Assembly: GCF_000429645.1 (NCBI RefSeq)
Contig: NZ_KE386933.1
Location: forward strand, 310,001-374,000
Direction of reading: 5' to 3'
Origin: Niveispirillum irakense DSM 11586
GTDB taxonomy: Bacteria; Pseudomonadota; Alphaproteobacteria; Azospirillales; Azospirillaceae
DNA length: 64,000 bases
Program-made: the position numbers and the translations under genes
The notes under the pieces: generated by a model
What the model was told of the DNA's origin: nothing
The model's input: the letters and a program-made list of their open reading frames with translations, nothing else
Database searches by the model: none
Part shown: piece after piece, positions 1-11,679 of the stretch
How the letters are laid out: each line of letters begins with the position of its first letter
How positions within the stretch are numbered: position 1 is the first letter of the stretch

Positions 1-1
1 C

Positions 2-1363
2 CAGTTGGTCGGCTTCATGCCTGGGCGCGTGCTGGGGCTGCTGAACAATATCATGTTCCCGGCCGTCTGGATTTCGGCCCTGGTTTCCGCCGCCCTGATG
101 TTTCCCGGCGCCATGCGGCGGGCCTTGCTCTGGCCGACCATCATCATCATCGCGACGGTTCCCATCGTCAGTTTCTGGACCCTGGCCTATCCCAGCCTGC
201 TGACGGCAACGGCGACGCTGGGTCTGGTCATGGCCCTGGGGACGCTGCTGGATGTGACGATCACGGCAACGCGGCGGCGGGACGGGCTGGCCCTGCCCAT
301 GGCCCTGGCTTGGGGGGTAATGGGGGCGGCCAATCTGGCGCTTGTCCATCGGGTGGGCTTCACCGGGGTGATGGAAGCGGGTTATTGCTTCATGCTGTTC
401 CTTCAGGCGGCCTTGTTGATCGACCGGCTGCGGCGTCTGCTGGATCAGGCGACGCAGGCCAATGAAAGGCTGGCCGCCTTGAACGAGGCGCTGGAAGATC
501 AGGTGATTGACCGCACCCGCCACCTGACGGAGACGGTGGACCGGTTGCGTCTGGCCCAGGACCGGCTGGTCCAGTCGGAGAAACTGGCCAGTCTGGGCCG
601 CTTGGTAGCCGGCGTGGCGCATGAGGTGAACACTCCCGTCGGCACGGCCCTGACCACCGCCACCCATCTGACGCTTCAGGTGGAACAGGCGGATCAGGCC
701 ATGCGCGACGGCACCCTGACCCGGCGCCAACTGGCCGAATTTCTGGCCGAAACGCGGGAGGCGTCGGGCCTGATCACATCCGTGGTGGCCCGTGCCGCCG
801 CCGTGGTGCAGAGCTTCAAGCTGGCCGTGGCTGACCGTACCGATGACCGTTTGCGCCGTTTTGATGTGGCGGAGTTGCTGGCGGATATGCGCCCGGCCAT
901 GGAAGCCCGCCTTCAAGGGGCGGATATTGAACTGGCCGTGGAATCCCGGCCGGGCCTGCTGGTGGAGAATTATGCCGGGGCCCTGACCCAGGTGATGGGA
1001 CAGCTTCTGACCAACAGTCTGGACCACGCCTTTCCCCTTGGCTGTTCCGGACGTATCCGTGTGGTCGCTGGCCGCACGCCGGAAGGGGATGTAGAACTGA
1101 CGCTGGAAGATAATGGTACCGGCATCGCGCCGGAGGTGAAGCCCCGCCTGTTTGAGCCGTTCGTGACAACCTCCCGCGCCGATGGCCGGACGGGTATGGG
1201 CCTGCACATGGTCTATACGCTGGTGGCGGGCCGTCTGCGCGGCACGATCAGCATCACCGATAGGCCCGGCGGCGGCACCCGTGCCACCGTGCGCCTGCCC
1301 GGCATCAATACCGGGACCGAACTATCAGGTGAGGGAAAGGGCATGTCTGCCATCATCACATAA
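2..1363 (+). CDS. Membrane sensor histidine kinase (5' end outside window)
   Basis: Partial: the frame is open to the window edge, so the true start lies upstream. The visible N-terminal ~145 residues form several hydrophobic helices resembling the 7TM sensor region of 7TMR-type kinases. A coiled coil follows, then a HisKA dimerisation domain with H-box AGVAHEVNTPVG (His near visible residue 206), then a HATPase_c domain with N-box (QLLTNSLDHAF), G1 (LEDNGTGIA) and G2 (GMGLHM). It should autophosphorylate on the His and pass phosphate to a response regulator that is not in the window. The signal sensed cannot be read from the sequence. The stop codon overlaps the palindrome in front of the methionine synthase gene. 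Confidence 0.88.
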   Translation, partial: QLVGFMPGRVLGLLNNIMFPAVWISALVSAALMFPGAMRRALLWPTIIIIATVPIVSFWTLAYPSLLTATATLGLVMALGTLLDVTITATRRRDGLALPMALAWGVMGAANLALVHRVGFTGVMEAGYCFMLFLQAALLIDRLRRLLDQATQANERLAALNEALEDQVIDRTRHLTETVDRLRLAQDRLVQSEKLASLGRLVAGVAHEVNTPVGTALTTATHLTLQVEQADQAMRDGTLTRRQLAEFLAETREASGLITSVVARAAAVVQSFKLAVADRTDDRLRRFDVAELLADMRPAMEARLQGADIELAVESRPGLLVENYAGALTQVMGQLLTNSLDHAFPLGCSGRIRVVAGRTPEGDVELTLEDNGTGIAPEVKPRLFEPFVTTSRADGRTGMGLHMVYTLVAGRLRGTISITDRPGGGTRATVRLPGINTGTELSGEGKGMSAIIT

Positions 1364-1375
1364 AGATATCTTTAT
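1360..1375. promoter_or_regulatory. Perfect 16-bp palindrome upstream of split metH; candidate SahR/SamR-type operator
   Basis: ATAAAGATATCTTTAT is its own reverse complement. It sits 78 bases before the first methionine synthase gene and overlaps the upstream gene's stop codon. From memory, this pattern resembles the operators proposed for ArsR-family methionine-cycle regulators (SahR/SamR) in Proteobacteria. No such regulator gene is in the window, so the assignment rests on motif and position. Confidence 0.5.
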
Positions 1376-1453
1376 CTTTGCATGTGGCGCGTCGGGCGGG
1401 TAGAAACGATAGAGCGGCTTTTATGCCCATGCCCGCCGGCGGAGGAACCTGAC

Positions 1454-2521
1454 ATGACCCGTGATGAACGCCTGAAACGCCTGGATGATATTGCGCGTGA
1501 GCGCATCCTGGTGATCGACGGTGCCATGGGCACCATGATCCAGCGCCACAAGCTGGAAGAGGATGATTATCGGGGGGAACGGTTCAAGGACTGGCCCAGC
1601 GATGTGAAGGGCAATAACGACCTGCTCTCCATCACCCAGCCGGCCATCATCCAGGGCATCCACCAGCAATATCTGGACGCTGGTGCCGATATCATTGAGA
1701 CGAACACCTTCAATTCGACCAGCATTTCCATGGCCGATTACGGCATGGAGGAACTGGCCTATGAACTGAATTTCGCCGGCGCCAAGCTGGCCCGTCAGGC
1801 CGCCGACGCGACGGAGGCCGCCGACCCGAGCCGCCCGCGCTATGTTGCCGGCGCGCTGGGCCCCACCAACCGCACGGCCAGCATCAGCCCGGTGGTCACC
1901 GATCCCGGCTTCCGCAATGTCGATTTTGATGAGCTGCGGCTGGCCTATAAGGAACAGACCGCCGGCCTGATCGATGGCGGGGCCGATCTGCTGATGGTGG
2001 AAACCATCTTCGACACGCTGAACGCCAAGGCAGCCCTGTTCGCGATTGAGGAAGTGCTGGAGGAAAAGGGGCTGGTGCTGCCGGTGCTGATTTCCGGCAC
2101 CATCACCGACCGTTCCGGCCGCACCCTGTCCGGCCAGACGACGGAGGCTTTCTGGAACAGCCTGCGCCATGTGAAGCCCTTCTCCATCGGGCTGAACTGC
2201 GCCTTGGGTGCCGACCTGATGCGTCCCTATATCCAGGAATTGTCGCGTATCGCTGACGTGTATGTCTCTGCATACCCCAATGCCGGCCTGCCGAATGAGT
2301 TCGGCCAGTATGATGAAAAGCCCGAACATATGGCCAGCGATCTTCAGGGCTGGGCCAAGGATGGGCTGGTGAATATTGTCGGCGGCTGCTGCGGCTCCAC
2401 ACCCGACCATATCCGCGCGATTGCGGAAAGCGTGAAGGGTGTCCCGCCCCGTCAGCCAGCCCAGCCGGAACGGCAGATGCGCCTGTCGGGGCTGGAGCCG
2501 TTCACCATGCCGGCGTTTTAA
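1454..2521 (+). CDS. metH: Methionine synthase, homocysteine S-methyltransferase part (split MetH, N-terminal module)
   Basis: A 355-residue protein covering only the homocysteine-binding barrel of cobalamin-dependent methionine synthase. Signatures are [13 protein letters not shown] near the N-terminus and the three zinc-ligand cysteines in GLNCALGAD and [10 protein letters not shown], which activate the homocysteine thiol. It should work with the protein encoded at 3330-6014, which carries the folate, B12 and AdoMet modules. The ATG at 1454 is preceded by GGAGG at 1441-1445; the frame is open further upstream, but that stretch does not look like the family. A split MetH is, to my knowledge, seen in other alphaproteobacteria such as Caulobacter. 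The unusual feature is the toxin-antitoxin pair between the halves. Confidence 0.93.
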   Translation: MTRDERLKRLDDIARERILVIDGAMGTMIQRHKLEEDDYRGERFKDWPSDVKGNNDLLSITQPAIIQGIHQQYLDAGADIIETNTFNSTSISMADYGMEELAYELNFAGAKLARQAADATEAADPSRPRYVAGALGPTNRTASISPVVTDPGFRNVDFDELRLAYKEQTAGLIDGGADLLMVETIFDTLNAKAALFAIEEVLEEKGLVLPVLISGTITDRSGRTLSGQTTEAFWNSLRHVKPFSIGLNCALGADLMRPYIQELSRIADVYVSAYPNAGLPNEFGQYDEKPEHMASDLQGWAKDGLVNIVGGCCGSTPDHIRAIAESVKGVPPRQPAQPERQMRLSGLEPFTMPAF

Positions 2522-2532
2522 GGGGAAACCCG

Positions 2533-2964
2533 TCAGGTGCCCGCCGCCTCGTCCCAAGGATCGATCAAAACCAGCCCCGCATCGGCGAAATGCCGGATGT
2601 TGCGGGTGGCGAGTGTTGCCCCATGGGCAAGGCAGATGCCGGCAATCATGGTGTCCCGGTGGTCCACGACGATACCGGCGCGCCGGCGGCGGCCCATCAA
2701 GGCTGCCGCCAACCGCGCCGCCTGTTCCGACAGAACCAGTGGGGGCTGTACAAACAAAACGCTCAGCATTTGGGCTGTGCGATGCCCTAACTCATCCCGG
2801 CGGCGTCCAGGTGGAAGGCCTTCCACCCCGATCCAGAGTTCAAATACCGTGACTGTGCTGGTAAAAAGCTCACTCGGGCTCTGCGCATTCAGCCAGTTGA
2901 TAATCACCGGGTCTGGCCGTTCCGCTGTAACGGCGGAAATGATGTTGGTGTCCAGAACAATCAT
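2533..2964 (-). CDS. vapC: Type II toxin, PIN-domain ribonuclease (VapC/FitB family)
   Basis: A 143-residue PIN-domain protein. It has the N-terminal acidic motif [11 protein letters not shown], a conserved Glu in TVTVFELWIGVE, and the downstream acidic cluster VDHRDTMIAGICLAHGATLATRN. These supply the Mg2+-binding carboxylates of VapC-type endoribonucleases, which typically cut tRNA or rRNA. It overlaps the antitoxin gene by four bases (ATGA), the usual toxin-after-antitoxin coupling. The pair is encoded opposite to methionine synthase and lies between its two genes; this stop is only 11 bases from the end of the first metH gene. The target RNA is unknown. Confidence 0.9.
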   Translation of the reverse strand: MIVLDTNIISAVTAERPDPVIINWLNAQSPSELFTSTVTVFELWIGVEGLPPGRRRDELGHRTAQMLSVLFVQPPLVLSEQAARLAAALMGRRRRAGIVVDHRDTMIAGICLAHGATLATRNIRHFADAGLVLIDPWDEAAGT

Positions 2965-3248
2965 TTGGAATAATCAGGCGTCTGCCAGTTTCCGCCCCTT
3001 AACTCCTGCACTTCCCCTTCGCGGAAGCCATAGCCGGAGCCGGCAAACAGGTTGGCGATGCGCGTCCCCAACCCTTCCTGATTGGAGGGCCTTACCGGCA
3101 TCACCGCGTCCGGCACGGTGCTGGCAACGTCGGCCAATATGGCCTCGACCTCAGCATCGAGCGAACGCCCATGTTGTTGGGCACGGGCGGTTAACCGCTC
3201 GAACGTATCGGCATCCAGCTTTGTTGTCAGTACAGTCACATATCCCAT
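2961..3248 (-). CDS. vapB: Antitoxin partner of the PIN toxin (FitA/VapB-like ribbon-helix-helix)
   Basis: A 95-residue protein. Its N-terminal half (residues 1-42, including [20 protein letters not shown]) fits the ribbon-helix-helix DNA-binding fold of FitA/VapB antitoxins. The tail ([19 protein letters not shown]) would be the toxin-neutralising segment. The start at 3248 has GGAGGTGG just upstream. The frame stays open far beyond this ATG across the antisense strand of metH, but that extension is not a plausible protein. The AT-rich stretch around 3273-3283 is the likely promoter of the pair, and autorepression is typical of the family. Confidence 0.85.
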   Translation of the reverse strand: MGYVTVLTTKLDADTFERLTARAQQHGRSLDAEVEAILADVASTVPDAVMPVRPSNQEGLGTRIANLFAGSGYGFREGEVQELRGGNWQTPDYSK

Positions 3249-3329
3249 CGCCACCTCCCGGTCGGCCAATTTCCTAATATAACACGCCCCCTCCTTCCCC
3301 CCAAGCACCCCAACCCCCGAGCCGCCGCC

Positions 3330-6014
<2,685 letters not shown>

Positions 6015-6080
6015 GGGGGCGGGTTACGCTCCCTTACAATCCGTGCCTGTTCCCCTTTTCATTTCTGTACATCCGCTGCC

Positions 6081-6109
6081 TTGCTCACCGCCTCGCAACT
6101 TGCCATATT
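6081..6109 (+). promoter_or_regulatory. Candidate promoter of the Xre-RES pair
   Basis: TTGCTC at 6081-6086, a 17-base spacer and CATATT at 6104-6109 give a weak sigma70-like promoter 27 bases before the Xre antitoxin start. Pattern match only. Confidence 0.35.
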
Positions 6110-6135
6110 GAAGTGCGCATTTTGTGGAGGCGTAC

Positions 6136-6573
6136 ATGGCCGGTCTGTCGCTGCAATCCCGCCAGTGGGAAATTGTCGGCACCCTTCTGGGGGTGTCGGA
6201 ACGGCCTTTGTCTGATCTTGATGCCGTCCGGCTGGTGCGCAAGCGTTTCCAGCCGGAGGTGATCGCCCGACTGGGCCGTGCGGGCATCAGCACCGATGTT
6301 TTGCACCGGGTCATTCCCCGCCGCACTTTAGAACATCGCCGCCAACGGCAAGAACCCCTGACGCAGGAAGAGAGCGAGCGGGCCTACCGCGTTGCGAATA
6401 TACTGGCCTTGGCCGAAACCGTCATGGGCGACCGATCCCGGGCCTTGTCCTGGCTTACCACACCCAAGCGTAGCTTGGGGGAGGAGGCACCGATGGACAT
6501 GCTGGATACTGAACCCGGTGCTAGGGCTGTAGAAGAACTTCTTTACACCATTGATGAAGGCTACTTCGCTTGA
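6136..6573 (+). CDS. Antitoxin of Xre/MbcA/ParS family (RES-Xre module)
   Basis: A 145-residue protein placed before a RES-domain toxin. The N-terminal part is a helical Xre-like DNA-binding region. The C-terminal region, with RANILALAETVMGD-type helices (here RVANILALAETVMGDRSRAL) followed by SWLTTPKRSLGEEAPMDML, is typical of the MbcA/ParS/Xre toxin-binding domain. The ATG at 6136 is chosen because GGAGG at 6126-6130 lies five bases upstream; a GTG at 6124 overlaps that site. The stop overlaps the toxin start, so the two are translationally coupled. Such antitoxins normally repress their own operon. Confidence 0.85.
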   Translation: MAGLSLQSRQWEIVGTLLGVSERPLSDLDAVRLVRKRFQPEVIARLGRAGISTDVLHRVIPRRTLEHRRQRQEPLTQEESERAYRVANILALAETVMGDRSRALSWLTTPKRSLGEEAPMDMLDTEPGARAVEELLYTIDEGYFA

Positions 6574-7013
6574 TCCTCTGGCGGATCAGCAACCATGCCG
6601 ATCTGAGCGGTATTGGCGGTCTCAAGGCGGCAGGTCGCTGGCACAGCCGGGGGCGCCCCGTGGTCTATCTGGCTGAAAGCCAGCCCGGTGCCTTGCTGGA
6701 GGTTCTGGTCCATATTGAGGTTACAAGACTGGAGGATTTACCAAGCCATTACACCCTGTTGAAAGTGTCCGGCGATGCCCCCATCGCCACCTGCCCCACG
6801 CTGGCGGAGGGTTGGCTGGACAATCCGCAAATAACCCGCCGGGTCGGTGATGACTGGCTGGCCAGTGGAGAAACCTGCTTGTTCCGTGTGCCAAGTGCTA
6901 TCATCCCTGGCGTGTGGAACATAATCCTGAATCCGCTTCACCGGGAAGCGGGCATGTTCAGAATCGAAGAGGTGATGCGGGTGCCGTTTGATAAACGACT
7001 GTTTGGATTTTAA
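6570..7013 (+). CDS. RES-domain toxin (NAD+-depleting family)
   Basis: A 147-residue RES domain protein: RISNHADLSGIGGLKAAGRWH at the N-terminus and GRPVVYLAESQPGALLEVLVH after it carry the conserved Arg, Glu and Ser that name the family. Characterised members (MbcT, ParT and RES-Xre toxins) degrade NAD+ or ADP-ribosylate targets. The start is TTG at 6570, overlapping the antitoxin stop by four bases. Length and order (antitoxin first) fit the RES-Xre family. Together with the PIN pair at 2533-3248 this gives two toxin-antitoxin modules within 5 kb. Confidence 0.87.
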   Translation: MILWRISNHADLSGIGGLKAAGRWHSRGRPVVYLAESQPGALLEVLVHIEVTRLEDLPSHYTLLKVSGDAPIATCPTLAEGWLDNPQITRRVGDDWLASGETCLFRVPSAIIPGVWNIILNPLHREAGMFRIEEVMRVPFDKRLFGF

Positions 7014-7070
7014 AATAATTTGCAAATTTCTTATTTTTCTTCTGGTTAAAAAGTATCTTTCTTGCGCCAC

Positions 7071-7100
7071 TTGCTAAGTGGTACGTCATCCTATTATAAG
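7071..7100 (+). promoter_or_regulatory. Candidate promoter of the DUF4253 gene
   Basis: TTGCTA at 7071-7076 and TATAAG at 7095-7100, separated by 18 bases, lie in an AT-rich gap 59 bases before the ATG. The gap also contains the 12-base palindrome AATTTGCAAATT at 7017-7028, just after the RES toxin stop. Confidence 0.4.
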
Positions 7101-7159
7101 GTGATAGAGAAGAGTCGGTATCATCCTCATCAAACGCTTACCGTTGGTATGATTATTAA

Positions 7160-8044
7160 ATGAAAAAAATACTCAACCGCCGCAATGTCATTATCGGCTT
7201 ATTGGCAAGCGGTACAGCAACCAGTATCCCAGCCCAAGGACAAGAAGATATGCTGCCTGATTTGAGTAATGTTCCGGAACAATTCAGGGCTAGTGCCGAA
7301 GCCGCCTATAAGAAGCTGATTGCGGAATTTCCTTATGAAAGAATAGAGGTTCCGGGCGCCGACATCGCTGGAGAGTGGGAGCGCCTTCGGAAGCTCGGGC
7401 GTGGCTGGCCTGTCATTGTCGGGAATGTGGATAAGTTTATTAAACTTGCAGACCAATATCATATTTTTAGTCCTGAAGGTTATAAAGAATTATCCAATAT
7501 TGAAGGTTTTCCAAAGCCGCGCTCAGTCGAAGAAATACTTAAAATATCGAACAGCATTAGATTTCCGGATGATATTTCAAAGGCGCCTGGAGCCTATAGC
7601 CCCGAGGAATTATCTGCGAAAGTTGGCGACTGGCCGAATCTAGGAGAGTTTTCGGATGATGCTCCTGGTATCAGCCTGGCATCCGATTCATTGACTGGAA
7701 AGCCTCTCGACAAGGTTCAGGTGATTTTTATTCCAACAGAGAATAGCTGGGAAATACCAGCCTTCCTATACTGGGGAGGCTGGAATGCCTGTCCCCCGCC
7801 AGAGTACCACGTCGCGGCTTTGAAGCATTGGCATGAAAAATATGGGCTTGAGCTGGTTGGCATCAATGGCGACAGCATGGATATGCGCATCTCCAGACCT
7901 CCAAAAGACAAGGATGAGGCAATATCTGTAGCAAAAGATATTTATCTTTATTGTCCAGATATTGTCGATCAAGGGCCGGGTAATTTGTCGACCCTTGCGG
8001 CAATCATGGTAACGCGCAACTGGTGGACTTTCTGGTGGGACTGA
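7160..8044 (+). CDS. DUF4253 domain protein with N-terminal export signal
   Basis: A 294-residue protein. The first ~27 residues look like a signal peptide with an Arg-Arg pair (LNRRNVIIGLLASG ... AQGQE), possibly Tat or Sec. The C-terminal ~110 residues match DUF4253 as I know it: FLYWGGWNACPPPEYHVAAL, HEKYGLELVGINGD, then the ending YCPDIVDQGPGNLSTLA...FWWD. The biochemical function of DUF4253 is unknown to me; many members are cytosolic, so an export signal is a little unusual. Codon use is clearly more AT-rich than the neighbours (Lys, Ile and Asn codons ending in A/T), which suggests recent acquisition together with the adjacent RES-Xre pair. The Shine-Dalgarno is weak. Confidence 0.75.
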   Translation: MKKILNRRNVIIGLLASGTATSIPAQGQEDMLPDLSNVPEQFRASAEAAYKKLIAEFPYERIEVPGADIAGEWERLRKLGRGWPVIVGNVDKFIKLADQYHIFSPEGYKELSNIEGFPKPRSVEEILKISNSIRFPDDISKAPGAYSPEELSAKVGDWPNLGEFSDDAPGISLASDSLTGKPLDKVQVIFIPTENSWEIPAFLYWGGWNACPPPEYHVAALKHWHEKYGLELVGINGDSMDMRISRPPKDKDEAISVAKDIYLYCPDIVDQGPGNLSTLAAIMVTRNWWTFWWD

Positions 8045-8196
8045 GCGAAATCTGCGGCCCTTTTCCAGCCTTGAGGATATAAACACACCAAGCCGTTTGT
8101 CCTCTCCCACCCATTCCCAGTAGGATCAGCGCACCGGCCCGCAATGGGCCGGGCGGGTCGCGTTTGTGGCCCGTGGATAAAAACAAGGTTGGATCC

Positions 8197-8796
8197 ATGC
8201 GCACGTTCCTGGCCCTTGCGGCCCTTTCCCTTTCCGTCTCCCTGCCGGTGGCTGCTGCACCGGCGGATGATTTTCTGGCGCGGCTGAACGGCCTGTGCGG
8301 GCAGGCTTTTGAAGGGCGGATCACCGCCAATGAGGATGCAGGGGCCAGCGCTGCGGCGGCGGCCAATGATCCCTTCACGGGCAAGCGGCTGGTAATGCAT
8401 GTGCGCGAATGTGCGGCGGATGCCGTGAAAGTGCCATTCCATGTGGGGGACGATCGGTCGCGCACCTGGGTTATCACGCGCACGGCAGAGGGGCTGCGGC
8501 TGAAGCATGATCACCGCCATGCCGACGGGTCGGAGGATGCGGTGACCCAATATGGTGGTGACACGGCTGGCCCCGGCACGGCGGAACGGCAGGAATTCCC
8601 CGTTGATGCCTTTTCCAAGGCGATGTTCACGGAACAGAAACTGGCCCCCGGTGCCCAGCAGAATGTCTGGGCGATGGAGGTGCGGCCGGGATCGGAATTT
8701 GTCTATGAACTGGCGCGGCCCGGTCGTGTCTTCCGCGTCACGTTTGACCTGACGCGCCCGGTCGCCGTCCCGCCCGCCCCGTGGGGGCATGAATGA
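8197..8796 (+). CDS. Hypothetical secreted protein
   Basis: A 199-residue protein with a typical Sec signal peptide (MRTFLALAALSLSVSLPVAAA, cleavage near residue 21). The mature region begins APADDFLARLNGLCGQAFEG, and two Cys (CGQAF; RECAAD) could form a disulfide. Charged segments (LKHDHRHADGSEDAVTQYGG) and a C-terminal beta-rich stretch follow. I do not recognise a named family with confidence; it recalls small alphaproteobacterial periplasmic proteins of unknown role. The ATG at 8197 is chosen because the signal peptide starts there; the frame continues 11 codons upstream without a good start. It stands alone, convergent with trxA. Confidence 0.7.
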   Translation: MRTFLALAALSLSVSLPVAAAPADDFLARLNGLCGQAFEGRITANEDAGASAAAAANDPFTGKRLVMHVRECAADAVKVPFHVGDDRSRTWVITRTAEGLRLKHDHRHADGSEDAVTQYGGDTAGPGTAERQEFPVDAFSKAMFTEQKLAPGAQQNVWAMEVRPGSEFVYELARPGRVFRVTFDLTRPVAVPPAPWGHE

Positions 8797-8836
8797 CGGG
8801 GCGGGGGTAGCGCCATTACAGCAAAAAGCTAGCAAA

Positions 8837-8864
8837 AAGGCCGGCCCCGATCAGGGCCGGCCTT
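8837..8864 (-). terminator. Intrinsic terminator of trxA
   Basis: An 11-bp perfect stem (AAGGCCGGCCC / GGGCCGGCCTT) with a 6-base loop. On the minus strand it ends in a T run (CCTTTTTGCT), 37 bases past the trxA stop. It may also serve the convergent gene ending at 8796. Confidence 0.85.
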
Positions 8865-8900
8865 CGCCACTCAACGATAGGGTCCGACAAGGACCGGATA

Positions 8901-9224
8901 TCAGAGATTGGCTTCAATCCAGTTCTGCAACTGGGCCTTGGGCAGGGCGCCCACCTTGGTGGCGGCGACCTGACCATCCTTGAAGATCATCAGGGTCGGG
9001 ATGCCGCGCACGCCATAACGGCCCGGCGTCATCGGGTTGTCATCGATATTCACCTTGGCGACGGTCAGCTTGCCGTCCAGTGCGCCGGCAATTTCCACCA
9101 GGCTGGGGCCGATGGCCTTGCAGGGGCCGCACCATTCAGCCCAGAAATCGACCAGGATGGGGCCGGATGCCTTCAGCACGTCGGCGTCGAAGCTGGCGTC
9201 GGTCACGTCGATCGGAGCAGCCAT
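8901..9224 (-). CDS. trxA: Thioredoxin
   Basis: A 107-residue classical thioredoxin. The active site is [14 protein letters not shown] (Cys-Gly-Pro-Cys near residues 33-36), the cis-Pro loop is [14 protein letters not shown], and the buried Asp is in ILVDFWAEW. It is a cytosolic disulfide reductase for ribonucleotide reductase, PAPS/methionine-sulfoxide reductases and others, kept reduced by thioredoxin reductase. The start at 9224 has AGAGGA upstream. It is followed by a strong intrinsic terminator, so it is probably transcribed alone. Confidence 0.97.
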   Translation of the reverse strand: MAAPIDVTDASFDADVLKASGPILVDFWAEWCGPCKAIGPSLVEIAGALDGKLTVAKVNIDDNPMTPGRYGVRGIPTLMIFKDGQVAATKVGALPKAQLQNWIEANL

Positions 9225-9412
9225 AATATCCTCTGGAAAACCTGTTGTCTCGCGACCGGATGGCCGCCTGTCATCTGGGAATGTAGGCAGTGCCGGCGGG
9301 GGCGGTCAAGCAGCACCTCCCCGCACATCTGGGCTGCGCGGTCGGGGACTTGGAATAGTCGCGGGGCGCGTGACCCCGTGCACCGGTTCCCTGTACGGCC
9401 GGCCAAGGCCGG

Positions 9413-9811
9413 TCAGAACGGCATCGCCACCCCCAGCGTGACACCGCGCCCGGCCACGCCGACCCGGCTGGACATTTCCCCAGCCTCAGGCGGGGCGTCC
9501 GCAAAGGGATTGCGGCCCGGTGCATCGGGCAATAACGGGTTTTCCGGGGGGGCTGCCTCGCCAGCCAAAGAAGGCGCCCCGGTATCCGGTACGCGGGCCT
9601 TGCGGGCCGGTACAGGCGGCCGTTCCCGCACCTTGCCAGCGGTCAGGGGCTTGGCGGTCTTTTTCAGCTTGAACTGCGCCAGCCCTTCCGCGTGGCTGCT
9701 GCCGGCCGGCTGCGCATGTGCGGCGAGGGCGGGGCCTTGTGCGGCGAGCAGCCAGCCTGCGCAGCAGAGCGCCAGCCAGCGACCGCGACTATTTCCCACT
9801 TGGCATTGCAT
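9413..9811 (-). CDS. Small proline/alanine-rich secreted protein, function unknown
   Basis: A 132-residue protein with a signal peptide ([20 protein letters not shown]), then a low-complexity basic and proline-rich body ([42 protein letters not shown]). It ends [19 protein letters not shown]; a terminal Phe is typical of outer-membrane beta-strands, but one strand is not enough to claim that. The ATG at 9811 is preferred because GGAGG lies nine bases upstream; the frame extends to 9847. It is divergent from fumC. Composition is low-complexity, so a spurious frame is not fully excluded. Confidence 0.55.
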   Translation of the reverse strand: MQCQVGNSRGRWLALCCAGWLLAAQGPALAAHAQPAGSSHAEGLAQFKLKKTAKPLTAGKVRERPPVPARKARVPDTGAPSLAGEAAPPENPLLPDAPGRNPFADAPPEAGEMSSRVGVAGRGVTLGVAMPF

Positions 9812-9909
9812 CGGCTTGCCCCTCCAATAGTGGAACAGGTTTCCCATATCGAAGACACGCGGCCGGCGCCGCTTGTTCCGTCCCTACCACGATCAGGGAG
9901 ATTGGCCCG

Positions 9910-11304
9910 ATGGCCACCACCACCCGCACCGAGACTGACAGCTTCGGCCCCATCGAGGTGCCCGCCGACCGTTACTGGGGGGCGCAGACCCAGCGGTCGC
10001 TCCAGAATTTCAAGATCGGCGGCGAGCGGATGCCGCCCCCCCTGATCCGGGCGCTTGGCATCGTCAAGAAGGCGGCGGCCAAGGCCAATGTGGCCCTGGG
10101 CGCGCTGGAGGCCAAGCTGGGCCAGGCCATCATGCAGGCCGCCGATGAGGTGATTGACGGCAGCCTGGACAGCCATTTCCCCCTGGTGGTCTGGCAAACC
10201 GGGTCCGGCACCCAGACCAACATGAATGCCAATGAGGTGATCTCCAACCGCGCCATCGAAATGCTGGGCGGGGAGATGGGATCGAAAAAGCCGATTCACC
10301 CCAATGATCATGTCAATCGGGGCCAAAGCTCCAACGACACATTCCCCACCGCCATGCATATCGCGGCGGCCGAGCAGGTTCACCATGATCTGGTGCCGGC
10401 GTTGGAGCAGCTTCACGCGGCGCTGGCTGCCAAGGCGGCGGAATTCGCCGACATTGTTAAGATCGGGCGCACGCATCTGCAAGATGCCACACCCATGACG
10501 CTGGGACAGGAATTTTCCGGCTATGCCCAGCAGGTTGCCTATGGGGTGGAGCGGGCCAAATCCGTGATGCCCGCCCTGTTGCGGCTGGCCCAGGGCGGCA
10601 CGGCGGTGGGCACGGGGCTGAATACGGCCATCGGCTTCGATACCGCGTTTGCGGGGGAGGTCGCCTCCATCACGGGGCTGCCCTTCGTCACTGCGCCCAA
10701 CAAGTTCGAGGCGCTGGCCGCCCATGACAGCATCGTGGAGGCGTCGGGCGTGCTGAACACGCTGGCTGTGTCCTTGATGAAGATCGCCAATGATATTCGC
10801 CTGCTGGGCAGCGGCCCGCGCAGTGGCATTGGTGAGATTTCCCTGCCGGAGAATGAGCCGGGCAGTTCCATCATGCCGGGCAAGGTCAACCCGACCCAGT
10901 CGGAAGCCATGACCATGGTCTGTGCCCAGGTGATGGGCAACCATGTCACCATCACCCATGCCGGTGCCACCGGCCACTTTGAGCTGAATGTCTTCAAGCC
11001 GGTGCTGATCTATAATCTGCTGCAATCCATCCGGCTGATCGCCGATGCCAGCCGCAGCTTCACCGAGAATTGCGTGGTCGGGATCACGGCCAACACGGAC
11101 CGCATCGCCAAGCTGATGGGCGAGAGCCTGATGCTGGTCACCGCGCTCAACCCCCATATCGGCTATGACAATGCCGCCAAGATCGCCAAGAAGGCCCATC
11201 ACGAGGGCACGACCCTGCTGGAGGCGGGGTTGGCGCTGGGCTTGCTGAATGAGGAACAGTTCCATCAATGGGTGGTACCGGCCCAGATGGTGCGGCCGGG
11301 GTGA
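9910..11304 (+). CDS. fumC: Class II fumarate hydratase
   Basis: A 464-residue protein matching class II (iron-independent, tetrameric) fumarases. It begins [22 protein letters not shown], carries [15 protein letters not shown] and [20 protein letters not shown], and has the family signature [11 protein letters not shown]; the catalytic Ser is in the last loop. It interconverts fumarate and malate in the TCA cycle. Length matches E. coli FumC. The ATG at 9910 is preceded by a GGGAG site; the frame upstream overlaps a divergent gene and is not family-like. A loose hairpin at 11369-11400 may end the transcript. Confidence 0.97.
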   Translation: MATTTRTETDSFGPIEVPADRYWGAQTQRSLQNFKIGGERMPPPLIRALGIVKKAAAKANVALGALEAKLGQAIMQAADEVIDGSLDSHFPLVVWQTGSGTQTNMNANEVISNRAIEMLGGEMGSKKPIHPNDHVNRGQSSNDTFPTAMHIAAAEQVHHDLVPALEQLHAALAAKAAEFADIVKIGRTHLQDATPMTLGQEFSGYAQQVAYGVERAKSVMPALLRLAQGGTAVGTGLNTAIGFDTAFAGEVASITGLPFVTAPNKFEALAAHDSIVEASGVLNTLAVSLMKIANDIRLLGSGPRSGIGEISLPENEPGSSIMPGKVNPTQSEAMTMVCAQVMGNHVTITHAGATGHFELNVFKPVLIYNLLQSIRLIADASRSFTENCVVGITANTDRIAKLMGESLMLVTALNPHIGYDNAAKIAKKAHHEGTTLLEAGLALGLLNEEQFHQWVVPAQMVRPG

Positions 11305-11679
11305 TCCTGGCCGTTCACGGCGAATCGGTCCGCTCTGAAAAGGGGAGGGGCGGACAGAATTGATCAGCGGCGATGGGGTAATGGTAGCGTTCCCATCGCC
11401 TGACGGCGCAAATTATGTCAGTTCATGAATTTTGCGCTGCTGAAAATGATTTTCTCGGTGAAAAAGGGAAAAGGCGGGTTGCCATCCTCTTCCTGAATTT
11501 TTAGCATATAAATCTTGGGACTGTTGCCCGGCTGCCATAGCTCTGCCCCATTTCCCCGCCAAAGGGGTGGGGTACTCCGCATGCGCCGGGGCGGCAGTCG
11601 CCGATCGGGATTGCGGCAATCTGTTCGCAGGTGCAGCATGACGGCGAGTGGTGCTGGGGACTGGAGAGGGGAAGAACGT
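11305..11679. other. Intergenic region after fumC: two inverted repeats, no gene seen
   Basis: Holds a 9-bp stem (GGCGATGGG / CCCATCGCC, 11369-11400) without a T run, a possible weak fumC terminator. It also holds an imperfect inverted repeat around GCGCAAATT...AATTTTGCGC (about 11406-11436). An AT-rich stretch with TATAAA at 11507-11512 could be the -10 element for the gene starting at 11680, although no good -35 pairs with it. No reading frame here looks like a protein. Confidence 0.4.

Noticed and set aside
1364..1453. Cobalamin or SAM/SAH riboswitch in front of metH
   Set aside because: The leader is only about 90 bases and shows no B12-box or conserved SAM/SAH riboswitch core; the palindrome explains the regulation better.
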